Below the pieces are notes generated by a model that worked only from the letters and a program-made list of their open reading frames with translations, was not told the DNA's origin and did not search any database. 7,059 bases of DNA from an uncultured Ruminococcus sp. (GTDB lineage Bacteria; Bacillota; Clostridia; Oscillospirales; Ruminococcaceae), in the NCBI GenBank assembly GCA_946188175.1, contig CAMHUJ010000087.1, forward strand, positions 1 through 7,059, given 5' to 3'. Made by a program: the position numbers and the translations under genes. Below, piece after piece: positions 1-4,527 of the stretch; positions within the stretch are counted from its first letter, which is position 1; each line of letters opens with the position of its first letter.

Positions 1-849
1 GCTGAAGATATACTCAGCAACTTCTTCACTAATAGGCGAACCTGTTACTGCCGTTTTAATATCATCCAGCCTTATGTTCATGATATCACGTTTTTCGCCG
101 TTTGTCAATACTTCCGGCAAATGTTTTGCTTCCAGTTCGCGTGCCTGCTCCTCAGTCAGCACAACCCGCTCGCCGGCACCCGCGCCCGGGTCCGGCGCTT
201 CCCATTCCCGCTTGCTCCACACATCCTGCCGCTGTCTGCCGTTCTCGTAGGTGACAGAGCAGCCGCAGTTGTCGTGCCGGCGGTAAATGTCGTCAGGCTC
301 ATCGCCGTACTCGAAGCGTCCGGCCATTTTGTCACACCATTCGCAGCACTTGCCGTCGGTCTTGCGCGTGATCCAGCACTTCAAGCCGGCACGGCTGCGG
401 AACTTTGCCTCAGCTTTCATGCGGTCGTCGTGCATTGCTCTGGTCGCCGTTGCCGGTGCGGACTCTGCACGCCGCTGCAAGGTCTCCACAGATTTGCTCA
501 GATCGTGGAGAGAGCTGCCGATCTGATGCGCGCGCTCACCGTTGAACGGTGCGTGCTGCGGTGCGAGATGCAGCCCCTGCGCTTCGTCTAGTGCTTTCTG
601 CACACGGTCGCAGAGTGCATTGATGTCCGTGTACCGGTCACGCAGCAGCTCCACACAGAGCGCCTCACGCTCTTCCAGAGGGATGTCAGGCAACCGTCGG
701 GAGAATATCTCGCCGAGCAGCTTGCCGGCACGGTCGCTGTACGCAAACGAATCTGCATAGGTGCCTTTGCCGCTGTCGATTTTCTTCCGAAGCCTGGCAA
801 GCAGCGCATCTTTCTCGATCCGCTGCCGGATCTCATCCTGCACCGTCAT
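1..849 (-). CDS. MuF/gp7-like phage minor head protein, 3' end outside window
   Basis: Open from an ATG at 849 to the left edge (283 codons, no stop), so the protein is C-terminally incomplete here. The ATG overlaps the portal stop as ATGA, indicating translational coupling. Residues 1-135 are charged and helical. Residues 140-215 hold the recognisable part: an RAGLK..I stretch, then GKCCEWCDKMAG (Cys168, 169, 172) and RRHDNCGCSV (His192, Cys195, Cys197), followed by RQRQDVWSK. This C-x2-C plus H-x2-C-x-C pattern is typical of the MuF (Mu gpF / SPP1 gp7) head-morphogenesis family of Clostridia phages and probably binds zinc. MuF proteins sit in the procapsid near the portal and are encoded just after it, as here. 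After a Pro/Gly/Ala linker (about 219-227) an extension begins. From about residue 243 its codons become AT-rich (positions 1-120 about 41% GC, 121-240 about 67%). That suggests an exchanged C-terminal module, possibly a toxin domain, whose identity cannot be seen here. Confidence 0.82.
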   Translation of the reverse strand, partial: MTVQDEIRQRIEKDALLARLRKKIDSGKGTYADSFAYSDRAGKLLGEIFSRRLPDIPLEEREALCVELLRDRYTDINALCDRVQKALDEAQGLHLAPQHAPFNGERAHQIGSSLHDLSKSVETLQRRAESAPATATRAMHDDRMKAEAKFRSRAGLKCWITRKTDGKCCEWCDKMAGRFEYGDEPDDIYRRHDNCGCSVTYENGRQRQDVWSKREWEAPDPGAGAGERVVLTEEQARELEAKHLPEVLTNGEKRDIMNIRLDDIKTAVTGSPISEEVAEYIFS

Positions 850-2087
850 TCGGCATCACTCTCCAGACCGGTGAGAGACTTAATATTCCGTGCGCCGAGG
901 AAGCCCTCAGACGCCTGGTTGATTTTCAGGATCGCGTCGCCGATCACGCCGAGCGTCGCAGCATCCGGCTCAAAAATCGGCATCCACACCGGCTTGATAT
1001 CCCGGAAGGTGTCGCGGTTATAGGTCTGCCGGTCGCGGACGCACGCGGCGAGATAGCCTGCATTCAGGAAGCCGGTGCCAAACGTGCGCTGCGCCTTGCG
1101 AGCGGTCAGCCGCAGATTCTCGTGTGAGGCTCTGATCGCGTCATAGCTCGGCGGGTTGCCGGTCGAGAATCCGAGGTCTTCCAGCGTCAGATCGGTTTCG
1201 CCGGCGAAGACTGCTGCAAGCGTCCGGAGCTGCTCCGTGAACGGTGCCATGCTCTGCTGGTCAAATTGTCCGACAACCGGATGATTGCCGTTTTCGTCCT
1301 GCCGGAAGTCGAGAAAAGCAGACATTACCACTTTCACCTTATCGTCGCCTTCGATACGCTGCGCATCCTCTGCCAGTCCGAGCACATAACGCTGCGGGAA
1401 GCTGTAGAACTCCGAGCTGACCTCAGAGCGACGCATCGTGCGGATCGCCGCCTTGACAGTGTCCATGCAACAGCGGGAGATACGGGAATGACCGAACGGC
1501 CGCATTGCATCGGGCCGGTAGATCATCGGCACAAGAAGCGCATACGGCGCAGTGTGCTCCATCGTCATTTCAGGCGCGAGCCTGCCGTTGCGGTAATAAT
1601 CGGTGCGATACGGGCGGAAGTACGCCTCAAGCACCGGCTTGTCGTATTCATCATGCTCCAGAACGGCATATCCCTCTGTCAGCAGATTGGTCACACGGTC
1701 GATCTCGCCGGTCGCATGGCTGCCGTCGATCACCTGCATGGTCGGATAACCGGACGCATTCCTGCCGATGTAGATGAAGCTGCACGAGCCGATCAGCGAG
1801 GACAGCACGGCATCATCGCAGAGAATATCCGGGTTGTTATTGCTGTAGATATCACCAAGAAGGAAGTCATCATGATCAAAGCCGTCGAAGACGATGCGGT
1901 TTGCAAGCGTATCAACGCCCTTCGCACACCATCCGAGCGAGGCGGAGATCCATTTGAGTCTGTCCGGGATAATGCCTTTGATATCATCGACATGGTTTTT
2001 CATGTCATAGAAGCCATACCGCAGCCGGACTCTGCTTTGCTTCATTGTGAGCTTTCGCTTCAAGTATTCAATGCCTTTTTCAGCCAC
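846..2087 (-). CDS. Phage portal protein, SPP1 gp6-like
   Basis: A 413-residue protein starting at a GTG at 2087. The same frame stays open upstream to 2192, but GGAGG at 2096-2100 with an 8 nt spacer fixes the GTG, and the upstream codons fall in the structured leader. The N-terminus has the layout I know from Clostridia portal proteins: a short basic helix, RYGFYDM, a PDRLKWISASLGWCAKGVD block (residues about 41-59) and LANRIVFDGF. The middle is rich in beta strands (ASGYPTMQVIDG, VLEAYFRPYRTDYY), and the C-terminal half carries FGHSRISRCC, GNPPSYDAIRASHENLR and ARKAQRTFGTGFL, the helical stem/wing region of SPP1-type portals. The portal forms the dodecameric vertex ring through which DNA enters and leaves the head. 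It is shorter than SPP1 gp6 (about 500 aa) but similar to other Clostridia versions. A MuF gene follows with an ATGA overlap. No terminase gene lies upstream, which is unusual. Confidence 0.92.
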   Translation of the reverse strand: MAEKGIEYLKRKLTMKQSRVRLRYGFYDMKNHVDDIKGIIPDRLKWISASLGWCAKGVDTLANRIVFDGFDHDDFLLGDIYSNNNPDILCDDAVLSSLIGSCSFIYIGRNASGYPTMQVIDGSHATGEIDRVTNLLTEGYAVLEHDEYDKPVLEAYFRPYRTDYYRNGRLAPEMTMEHTAPYALLVPMIYRPDAMRPFGHSRISRCCMDTVKAAIRTMRRSEVSSEFYSFPQRYVLGLAEDAQRIEGDDKVKVVMSAFLDFRQDENGNHPVVGQFDQQSMAPFTEQLRTLAAVFAGETDLTLEDLGFSTGNPPSYDAIRASHENLRLTARKAQRTFGTGFLNAGYLAACVRDRQTYNRDTFRDIKPVWMPIFEPDAATLGVIGDAILKINQASEGFLGARNIKSLTGLESDAE

Positions 2088-2095
2088 AGTATCAA

Positions 2096-2100
2096 CCTCC
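2096..2100 (-). promoter_or_regulatory. Ribosome binding site that sets the portal GTG start
   Basis: GGAGG on the minus strand, 8 nt before the GTG at 2087. It decides the portal start: no ATG in frame nearby has a comparable site, and the in-frame ATG at 2192 would put the start codon inside the terminator hairpin. Confidence 0.8.
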
Positions 2101-2146
2101 GAGAGAGAAAATGAGCAGTGACGCGGTGAAGTGCGCTGCCGCTCTT

Positions 2147-2170
2147 TCGAGGGGTACCCTCCCCCATCGA
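2147..2170 (-). other. Stem-loop in the late leader, downstream of the terminator hairpin
   Basis: Minus-strand TCGATGGGG and CCCCTCGA form an 8 bp stem with one bulged T around the 7 nt loop GAGGGTA. There is no T run after it, so it is not a terminator. Its 5' arm shares bases with the stem arm at 2168-2175, so the two pairings exclude each other. Confidence 0.5.
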
Positions 2171-2238
2171 CGGAGGAGAAAAAGGGCGGCATGTTAGGGC
2201 ACGCCGCCGGAAAAGCCCGTCTTGCTCCGTCGCTTTTC
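2168..2238 (-). other. Competing long-range stems around the leader terminator
   Basis: Two exact inverted repeats surround the terminator hairpin. GAAAAGC (2232-2238) can pair with GCTTTTC (2210-2216). CGACGGAG (2225-2232) can pair with CTCCGTCG (2168-2175), enclosing the terminator. The second 5' arm lies mostly in the loop of the first stem, so they compete or form a pseudoknot. Together with the stem at 2147-2170 this makes the first roughly 95 nt of the leader almost fully self-complementary, as in an attenuator or a put-like antitermination RNA. The function is inferred. Confidence 0.5.
2179..2208 (-). terminator. Intrinsic terminator-like hairpin inside the portal leader
   Basis: On the minus strand GGCGGCGTG pairs with CATGCCGCC (9 bp, one G-U wobble) around the loop CCCTAA and is followed by C then TTTTT. 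This is a textbook Rho-independent terminator. It lies about 35 nt downstream of the predicted start of the late promoter and about 90 nt before the portal GTG. It would therefore stop both read-through from the early operon and most transcripts from that promoter unless antitermination occurs. Confidence 0.78.
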
Positions 2239-2247
2239 TCAATTCTA

Positions 2248-2277
2248 ATTGTAGCACACTTCCGATGTGGCTTTCAA
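2248..2277 (-). promoter_or_regulatory. Sigma-A-type promoter for the late (head) genes
   Basis: On the minus strand a -35 TTGAAA (2277-2272) is separated by 18 nt from a -10 TACAAT (2253-2248). The -10 is preceded by TGC, giving an extended TGn -10. Predicted start of transcription is near 2241. The -35 overlaps the stop codon of the ArpU-like regulator gene, the expected place for a late promoter. Whether the regulator acts here directly is not shown by the sequence. Confidence 0.68.
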
Positions 2278-2684
2278 TGGTCAATTACTTTCTGTACTTC
2301 CTGCAACGCTCTTCCGTGCAGCCGCAGCAGCCAGCGATACTCGATATTGAGATCAACTGCGATCACTTCCCACTTTCTGCCGCAGATGTATCTGCGATAG
2401 AGAATGCCGCGCAGACGCGCATCATCCACAGAATTGATCGTACCGATCACCGCACGCTCAGTTGCTTCGAGCAGTTCCAGCTCATCGCTGACACGGCTTT
2501 CCGCATCCACAATCCGGGCGACTGCCGCACCGAGTCTGTCGCCGGTCTGGCCGCCGCCTCCGGTACCGCTGTAATTCGGCGTAATGCGCATCGCCATTGC
2601 TCGCAGTTCTTCGAGATGATCCAGAGCAGCAGACGTTCTGCGGACAGCGTCACGATACTGCATGAGATATTCTTTCGGGTTCAT
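2274..2684 (-). CDS. ArpU/DUF1492-type phage late transcription regulator (sigma region 4-like)
   Basis: A 136 aa protein with ATG at 2684 behind GGAG and a 9 nt spacer. Residues 1-30 and 50-85 are helical and acidic, joined by a Gly-rich loop (40-46). Residues 90-128 contain the diagnostic block: LRGILYRRYI, then GRKWEVIAVDLN, then YRWLLRLHGRAL, a helix-turn-helix like sigma-70 region 4. This fits the DUF1492 / ArpU / RinA-like group, which sits at the end of the early genes in Firmicutes phages and is thought to activate late genes. The position fits: the late promoter begins at its stop codon. Its usual length is 130-150 aa, so it appears intact. It probably acts on DNA together with RNA polymerase, but the target site is not known. 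Confidence 0.85.
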   Translation of the reverse strand: MNPKEYLMQYRDAVRRTSAALDHLEELRAMAMRITPNYSGTGGGGQTGDRLGAAVARIVDAESRVSDELELLEATERAVIGTINSVDDARLRGILYRRYICGRKWEVIAVDLNIEYRWLLRLHGRALQEVQKVIDH

Positions 2685-2706
2685 TTATTCCGTCTCCTCT
2701 CGTTTT

Positions 2707-2886
2707 TCACTTTCGGTACTCTTTGCCGATAAAGGTCCAGATCAGCGACCGCATCACAAGTATCATCAGTGCCGTGTCCGGATCTCTTGCGATGCAGGCA
2801 AGGATGATCCATGCCCATAAGAGCGCGCTGAGGAGTTCCTTGCCGACAAGACCGATGATGTACCAGAGTTTCTCATGATTGGTCAT
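2707..2886 (-). CDS. Small membrane protein, 59 aa
   Basis: A complete reading frame from ATG at 2886 to TGA at 2707. A GGAG with a 9 nt spacer precedes it, and its start overlaps the end of the upstream Cys-rich gene by 14 bp, as elsewhere in this operon. Residues 8-32 are strongly hydrophobic (WYIIGLVGKELLSALLWAWI and onward), and a second, weaker hydrophobic stretch covers about 39-54 (ALMILVMRSLIWTFIG). The short linker CIARDPDT lies between, and the tail GKEYRK is basic. This predicts one or two membrane-spanning helices with the C-terminus probably cytoplasmic. I do not recognise the family. A holin-like hairpin is conceivable, but its place among early accessory genes argues against a lysis role. 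Confidence 0.7.
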   Translation of the reverse strand: MTNHEKLWYIIGLVGKELLSALLWAWIILACIARDPDTALMILVMRSLIWTFIGKEYRK

Positions 2887-3079
2887 TATTCACATCTCCA
2901 TTCTTATTCCTCAGCCACTCTTGCACGGCATTCATGCAGCAGGGACAAAGATCATATTTTCTATCGCACCTGCATTTTGAGCACTCAGTAAGGTTTTGAA
3001 TGTAAATTCCATTTGCTTGCGTATTACTACCATAACGCTCATAATACGCACCACAACGATCACACTTCTTTGCATCCAT
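2873..3079 (-). CDS. Small Cys-rich (zinc-binding-like) phage protein, 68 aa
   Basis: ATG at 3079. The frame is open far upstream, but the family-like sequence begins here with MDAKKCDRCGAYYERY, and the upstream part only mirrors the 118 aa gene in another frame. Cys6-x2-Cys9 and Cys45-x2-Cys48 (LCPCCMNAVQEWL) form a plausible zinc knuckle, with extra cysteines at 33, 36, 38 and 47. Such proteins are frequent in Clostridia phage early operons, and their function is unknown. The ribosome site is weak (a G-rich run in the end of the upstream gene, 20 bp overlap), suggesting translation coupled to that gene. It ends with a 14 bp overlap onto the small membrane protein gene. Confidence 0.7.
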   Translation of the reverse strand: MDAKKCDRCGAYYERYGSNTQANGIYIQNLTECSKCRCDRKYDLCPCCMNAVQEWLRNKNGDVNNDQS

Positions 3080-3416
3080 TCTCAGCCCCCCCGTCCATCT
3101 TCGTGCCACATTCCTTACACCACTTTGAACAATCACAGTGTCGCAGATTCTTTTCAAGCGGTGCGTACTTTCCACAGTATGAACAATAATATTCGTTTGC
3201 ACTTTCTTCGATCCATCGTCCATGCCACACCGGTTCAACTTCGACCAGCGGACACCAGTCCGGCCTTTTCTGCTCGTATGCCTCGTCAACCGTCTCAGCG
3301 ACTCTCTCGTCGATCTCCGGCGGCGATGCTCCACACCATCCGCCGACCAGCATCGGACACTGGAGGCAGGTTTCCGGAATGTGGAATCCTTTGATTGCAA
3401 TTAGCTTTTCAGGCAT
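3060..3416 (-). CDS. Zinc-ribbon-like phage protein, 118 aa
   Basis: Two ATGs compete, at 3422 and 3416. The GAGGT upstream sits too close to the first and about 8 nt from the second, so 3416 is preferred (118 aa; 120 aa otherwise). The N-terminal half has Cys17-x2-Cys20, Cys28 and Cys55, the last in RPDWCPLVEV, a phrase common in small Clostridia phage proteins. The C-terminal half has WHGRWIE and then Cys78-x2-Cys81 and Cys100-x2-Cys103 (WCKECGTKM), a typical zinc ribbon. The biochemical role is unknown; a nucleic-acid or protein contact role is only inferred from the fold. It overlaps the preceding gene by 8 bp and the following one by 20 bp. Confidence 0.8.
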   Translation of the reverse strand: MPEKLIAIKGFHIPETCLQCPMLVGGWCGASPPEIDERVAETVDEAYEQKRPDWCPLVEVEPVWHGRWIEESANEYYCSYCGKYAPLEKNLRHCDCSKWCKECGTKMDGGAENGCKEV

Positions 3417-3627
3417 CGTCATTCACCTCTTCCGAAAGATGGCTCTTTGTTTCTTTGATCATTGCTCGACCTTCCTCTGTATCGAGTAACGACTCCACAA
3501 GATCTGTACCTTCTTCTTTTGATTCGATCATGCCGCAGCCAAGAAGATTGCCCGCGAGGAACTGTGCTGCTATAACACATGCCATTTCATCAATAGACAG
3601 CGATTTGATTTTCTCATATCTGGTCAT
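3409..3627 (-). CDS. Hypothetical phage protein, 72 aa
   Basis: ATG at 3627 is chosen over an in-frame GTG at 3636. GGAGG at 3636-3640 lies 8 nt before the ATG but overlaps the GTG. The protein starts MTRYEKIKSLSIDEMA, the same opening as many small Clostridia phage proteins of unknown function, followed by a hydrophobic/helical stretch and an acidic tail. Unlike its neighbours it has a single cysteine, so it is not a zinc protein. No domain is recognised. Confidence 0.72.
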   Translation of the reverse strand: MTRYEKIKSLSIDEMACVIAAQFLAGNLLGCGMIESKEEGTDLVESLLDTEEGRAMIKETKSHLSEEVNDDA

Positions 3628-3629
3628 CC

Positions 3630-3746
3630 TCAGCACCTCCCTTCGTAAGCCATGCTGTAGGCGAGCAGCTCCATGCGGATGCCGGTTTCATCTTTCGGCA
3701 TGATGCCGCTGATGATTACGCGCATGATTTCAGGTATTGTTTTCAT
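3630..3746 (-). CDS. Phage microprotein, 38 aa
   Basis: The frame stays open up to 3950, but that part only mirrors the neighbouring Cys-rich gene. The real start is very probably the ATG at 3746, with GGAGG at 3753-3757 and a 6 nt spacer. The peptide begins MKTIPEIMRVIISGI and ends SMAYEGRC. It is amphipathic with no cysteine motif apart from the last residue. It starts 17 bp inside the upstream gene and ends 3 bp before the next ATG, so it fits the coupled chain exactly. Function unknown; no family recognised. Confidence 0.6.
   Translation of the reverse strand: MKTIPEIMRVIISGIMPKDETGIRMELLAYSMAYEGRC
3636..3640 (-). promoter_or_regulatory. Ribosome binding site for the 72 aa gene
   Basis: GGAGG on the minus strand, 8 nt before the ATG at 3627. 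It lies inside the end of the 38 aa gene and decides against the GTG at 3636 as start. Confidence 0.7.
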
Positions 3747-3957
3747 TGGTGGCCTCCGTTCTAGGGCATTCCTTCCCGCCCTTGAAATAGCAGTCATCGC
3801 AGGTGCAGCGTTTGTCGTAATACGCGCAATCCTCGCATTCAATGTGTTCGTATCCGCCGTCGCTTGCCGGAATATCGTATTTTTCCTCAAAATATTCCGC
3901 ATCCGCGTTCGGGCAATGAAAGCTGCAATGTGCATTGCAGAAGTTCTCACATTTCAT
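3730..3957 (-). CDS. Cys-rich small phage protein, 75 aa
   Basis: ATG at 3957 overlaps the RusA stop as ATGA, with GGAGG and a 7 nt spacer. The protein has about a dozen cysteines: Cys3, 7, 11 and 15 in an N-terminal C-x3-C-x3-C-x3-C series, and a second cluster from residue 41 (ECEDCAYYDKRCTCDDC and KECP). This suggests two small zinc sites. Proteins of this look are common beside rusA in Clostridia phages and have no known activity. A link with RusA or replication is only suggested by the coupled order. Confidence 0.78.
   Translation of the reverse strand: MKCENFCNAHCSFHCPNADAEYFEEKYDIPASDGGYEHIECEDCAYYDKRCTCDDCYFKGGKECPRTEATNENNT
3753..3757 (-). promoter_or_regulatory. Ribosome binding site for the 38 aa gene
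   Basis: GGAGG on the minus strand with a 6 nt spacer to the ATG at 3746. This is the main reason to call so short a gene and to reject the 106-codon extension of its frame. Confidence 0.65.
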
Positions 3958-4361
3958 GGCAGCACCTCCAATTCTTCGACACGAATCCAGATTCCTGTGA
4001 TTTCAGCCCAGAATTTCTCGTTGATCTCGGACGCTACCAATGCATCGTCCTTCCAGAATCCGCAATGCGTCATGCAATCTTTCAGCAGCTTCAACAGGTT
4101 TTCGGTATCCGGCTTGGTTGTCTTATATTCTCCGTCCTTATGCTTTCCTCGCGGAAAACACCATTTTACGATCAGTCTCACACCGCAGGTATACGGAGCA
4201 TCTGGTTTATGCTGTGCAAGGTGTGCAATGAATTTTGCTTTCGTCGCCTTTATCTCTGCGGAATCATACATATACGGTTTTCCTGTTTTCCGGTTTACAG
4301 CCAGATCCTTTTCCTGTGCTGTTACAGTCGGCGGAATCATCGGCATAAAAAACTGTATCAC
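3954..4361 (-). CDS. rusA: RusA-family Holliday junction resolvase
   Basis: A 135 aa protein, close to the 120-140 aa of the family. It starts at a GTG at 4361: AAGGAG (4369-4374) lies 7 nt before it, and the nearby ATG runs straight into a stop. Residues 5-12 (FMPMIPPTV) are the usual first strand. The catalytic region shows KPDTENLLKLLKD (Asp85, Glu87, Asn88, Asp95) and WKDDALV (Asp105, Asp106). In E. coli RusA three aspartates bind metal; here the second position of the KPDxDN motif is Glu instead of Asp, a conservative change. RusA proteins are homodimeric, Mg-dependent nucleases that cut four-way junctions symmetrically, and phages use them to resolve replication or recombination intermediates before packaging. 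It follows the primase-helicase across a structured gap and is coupled to the next Cys-rich gene. Confidence 0.92.
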   Translation of the reverse strand: MIQFFMPMIPPTVTAQEKDLAVNRKTGKPYMYDSAEIKATKAKFIAHLAQHKPDAPYTCGVRLIVKWCFPRGKHKDGEYKTTKPDTENLLKLLKDCMTHCGFWKDDALVASEINEKFWAEITGIWIRVEELEVLP

Positions 4362-4368
4362 ATTTTCA

Positions 4369-4374
4369 CTCCTT
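4369..4374 (-). promoter_or_regulatory. Ribosome binding site for the rusA GTG start
   Basis: AAGGAG on the minus strand, 7 nt before the GTG at 4361. It supports the unusual start codon. Confidence 0.75.
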
Positions 4375-4395
4375 CCGACATTTCACGTTCGCGGG

Positions 4396-4462
4396 TGTCA
4401 ATGTAGGGTACTCACCGCAGGGCGGCTGACTTTGAAGCCGCCTGCGGTTATACCCATTGACA
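4396..4462. repeat. 67 nt imperfect inverted repeat in the rusA leader
   Basis: Plus-strand arms pair from outside in: TGTCAAT (4396-4402) with ATTGACA (4456-4462); GGGTA (4406-4410) with TACCC (4451-4455); CCGCAGGGCGGC (4415-4426) with GCCGCCTGCGG (4437-4447), one base bulged; loop 4427-4436. Small internal loops separate the blocks. About 23 base pairs form in all. Neither strand has a T run after the stem, so it is not a normal intrinsic terminator. It could be a structured RNA leader of rusA, a pause or processing site, or a DNA cruciform near an origin. Confidence 0.7.
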
Positions 4463-4472
4463 TGCATTTTTG

Positions 4473-4527
4473 TGCCGCAAATATTTCTATATATTATATA
4501 GCCACTTGCGGCAGGTTTTTGCGGCAA
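4473..4527. repeat. Three TTGCGGCA boxes flanking an A/T tract (operator- or origin-like)
   Basis: TTGCGGCA occurs at 4506-4513 and 4519-4526 (13 bp apart, same orientation) and inverted as TGCCGCAA at 4473-4480. Between the inverted copy and the first direct copy is a 20 bp tract (4481-4500) with 19 A/T bases, including TATAAT on the minus strand but without a good -35. The cluster starts directly after the stop of the primase-helicase C-terminal frame. Boxes plus A/T tract resemble protein-binding repeats of a phage origin or an operator; which one is not decided by the sequence. Confidence 0.5.

Noticed and set aside
121..591. 156-codon plus-strand frame opposite the MuF gene
   Set aside because: Antisense shadow with no motif and no ribosome site; the minus-strand frame has the zinc motif and the coupled start.
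588..836. 82-codon minus-strand frame overlapping the MuF gene
   Set aside because: Arg/Ser-rich shifted-frame shadow of the MuF-like gene, which runs through the whole region in another frame.
1266..2114. Plus-strand open frame of 282 codons opposite the portal gene
   Set aside because: Antisense shadow of a confidently identified portal gene in GC-rich codons; His/Arg-rich composition is typical of a mirror frame.
2088..2192. 35-residue N-terminal extension of the portal frame from an ATG at 2192
   Set aside because: The start would lie inside the terminator hairpin, it lacks a ribosome site, its sequence is low-complexity Ser/Arg/Pro, and GGAGG fixes the GTG at 2087.
3080..3400. 107-residue N-terminal extension of the 68 aa Cys-rich gene
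   Set aside because: Arg/Ser-rich mirror of the 118 aa zinc-ribbon gene in another frame; the family-like sequence begins at the ATG at 3079.
4396..4462. Intrinsic terminator after the primase-helicase gene
   Set aside because: The stem is strong but neither strand has a T run next to it.
4457..4486. Plus-strand promoter using the perfect TTGACA at 4457-4462
   Set aside because: At 17 to 19 nt spacing only poor -10 sequences occur, the hexamer is part of the inverted repeat, and no plus-strand gene follows.
4487..4527. Minus-strand promoter for rusA using TATAAT in the A/T tract
   Set aside because: The only -35-like element (TTGCCG) is about 23 nt away and the sequences at normal spacing do not resemble a -35; a weak promoter cannot be excluded.
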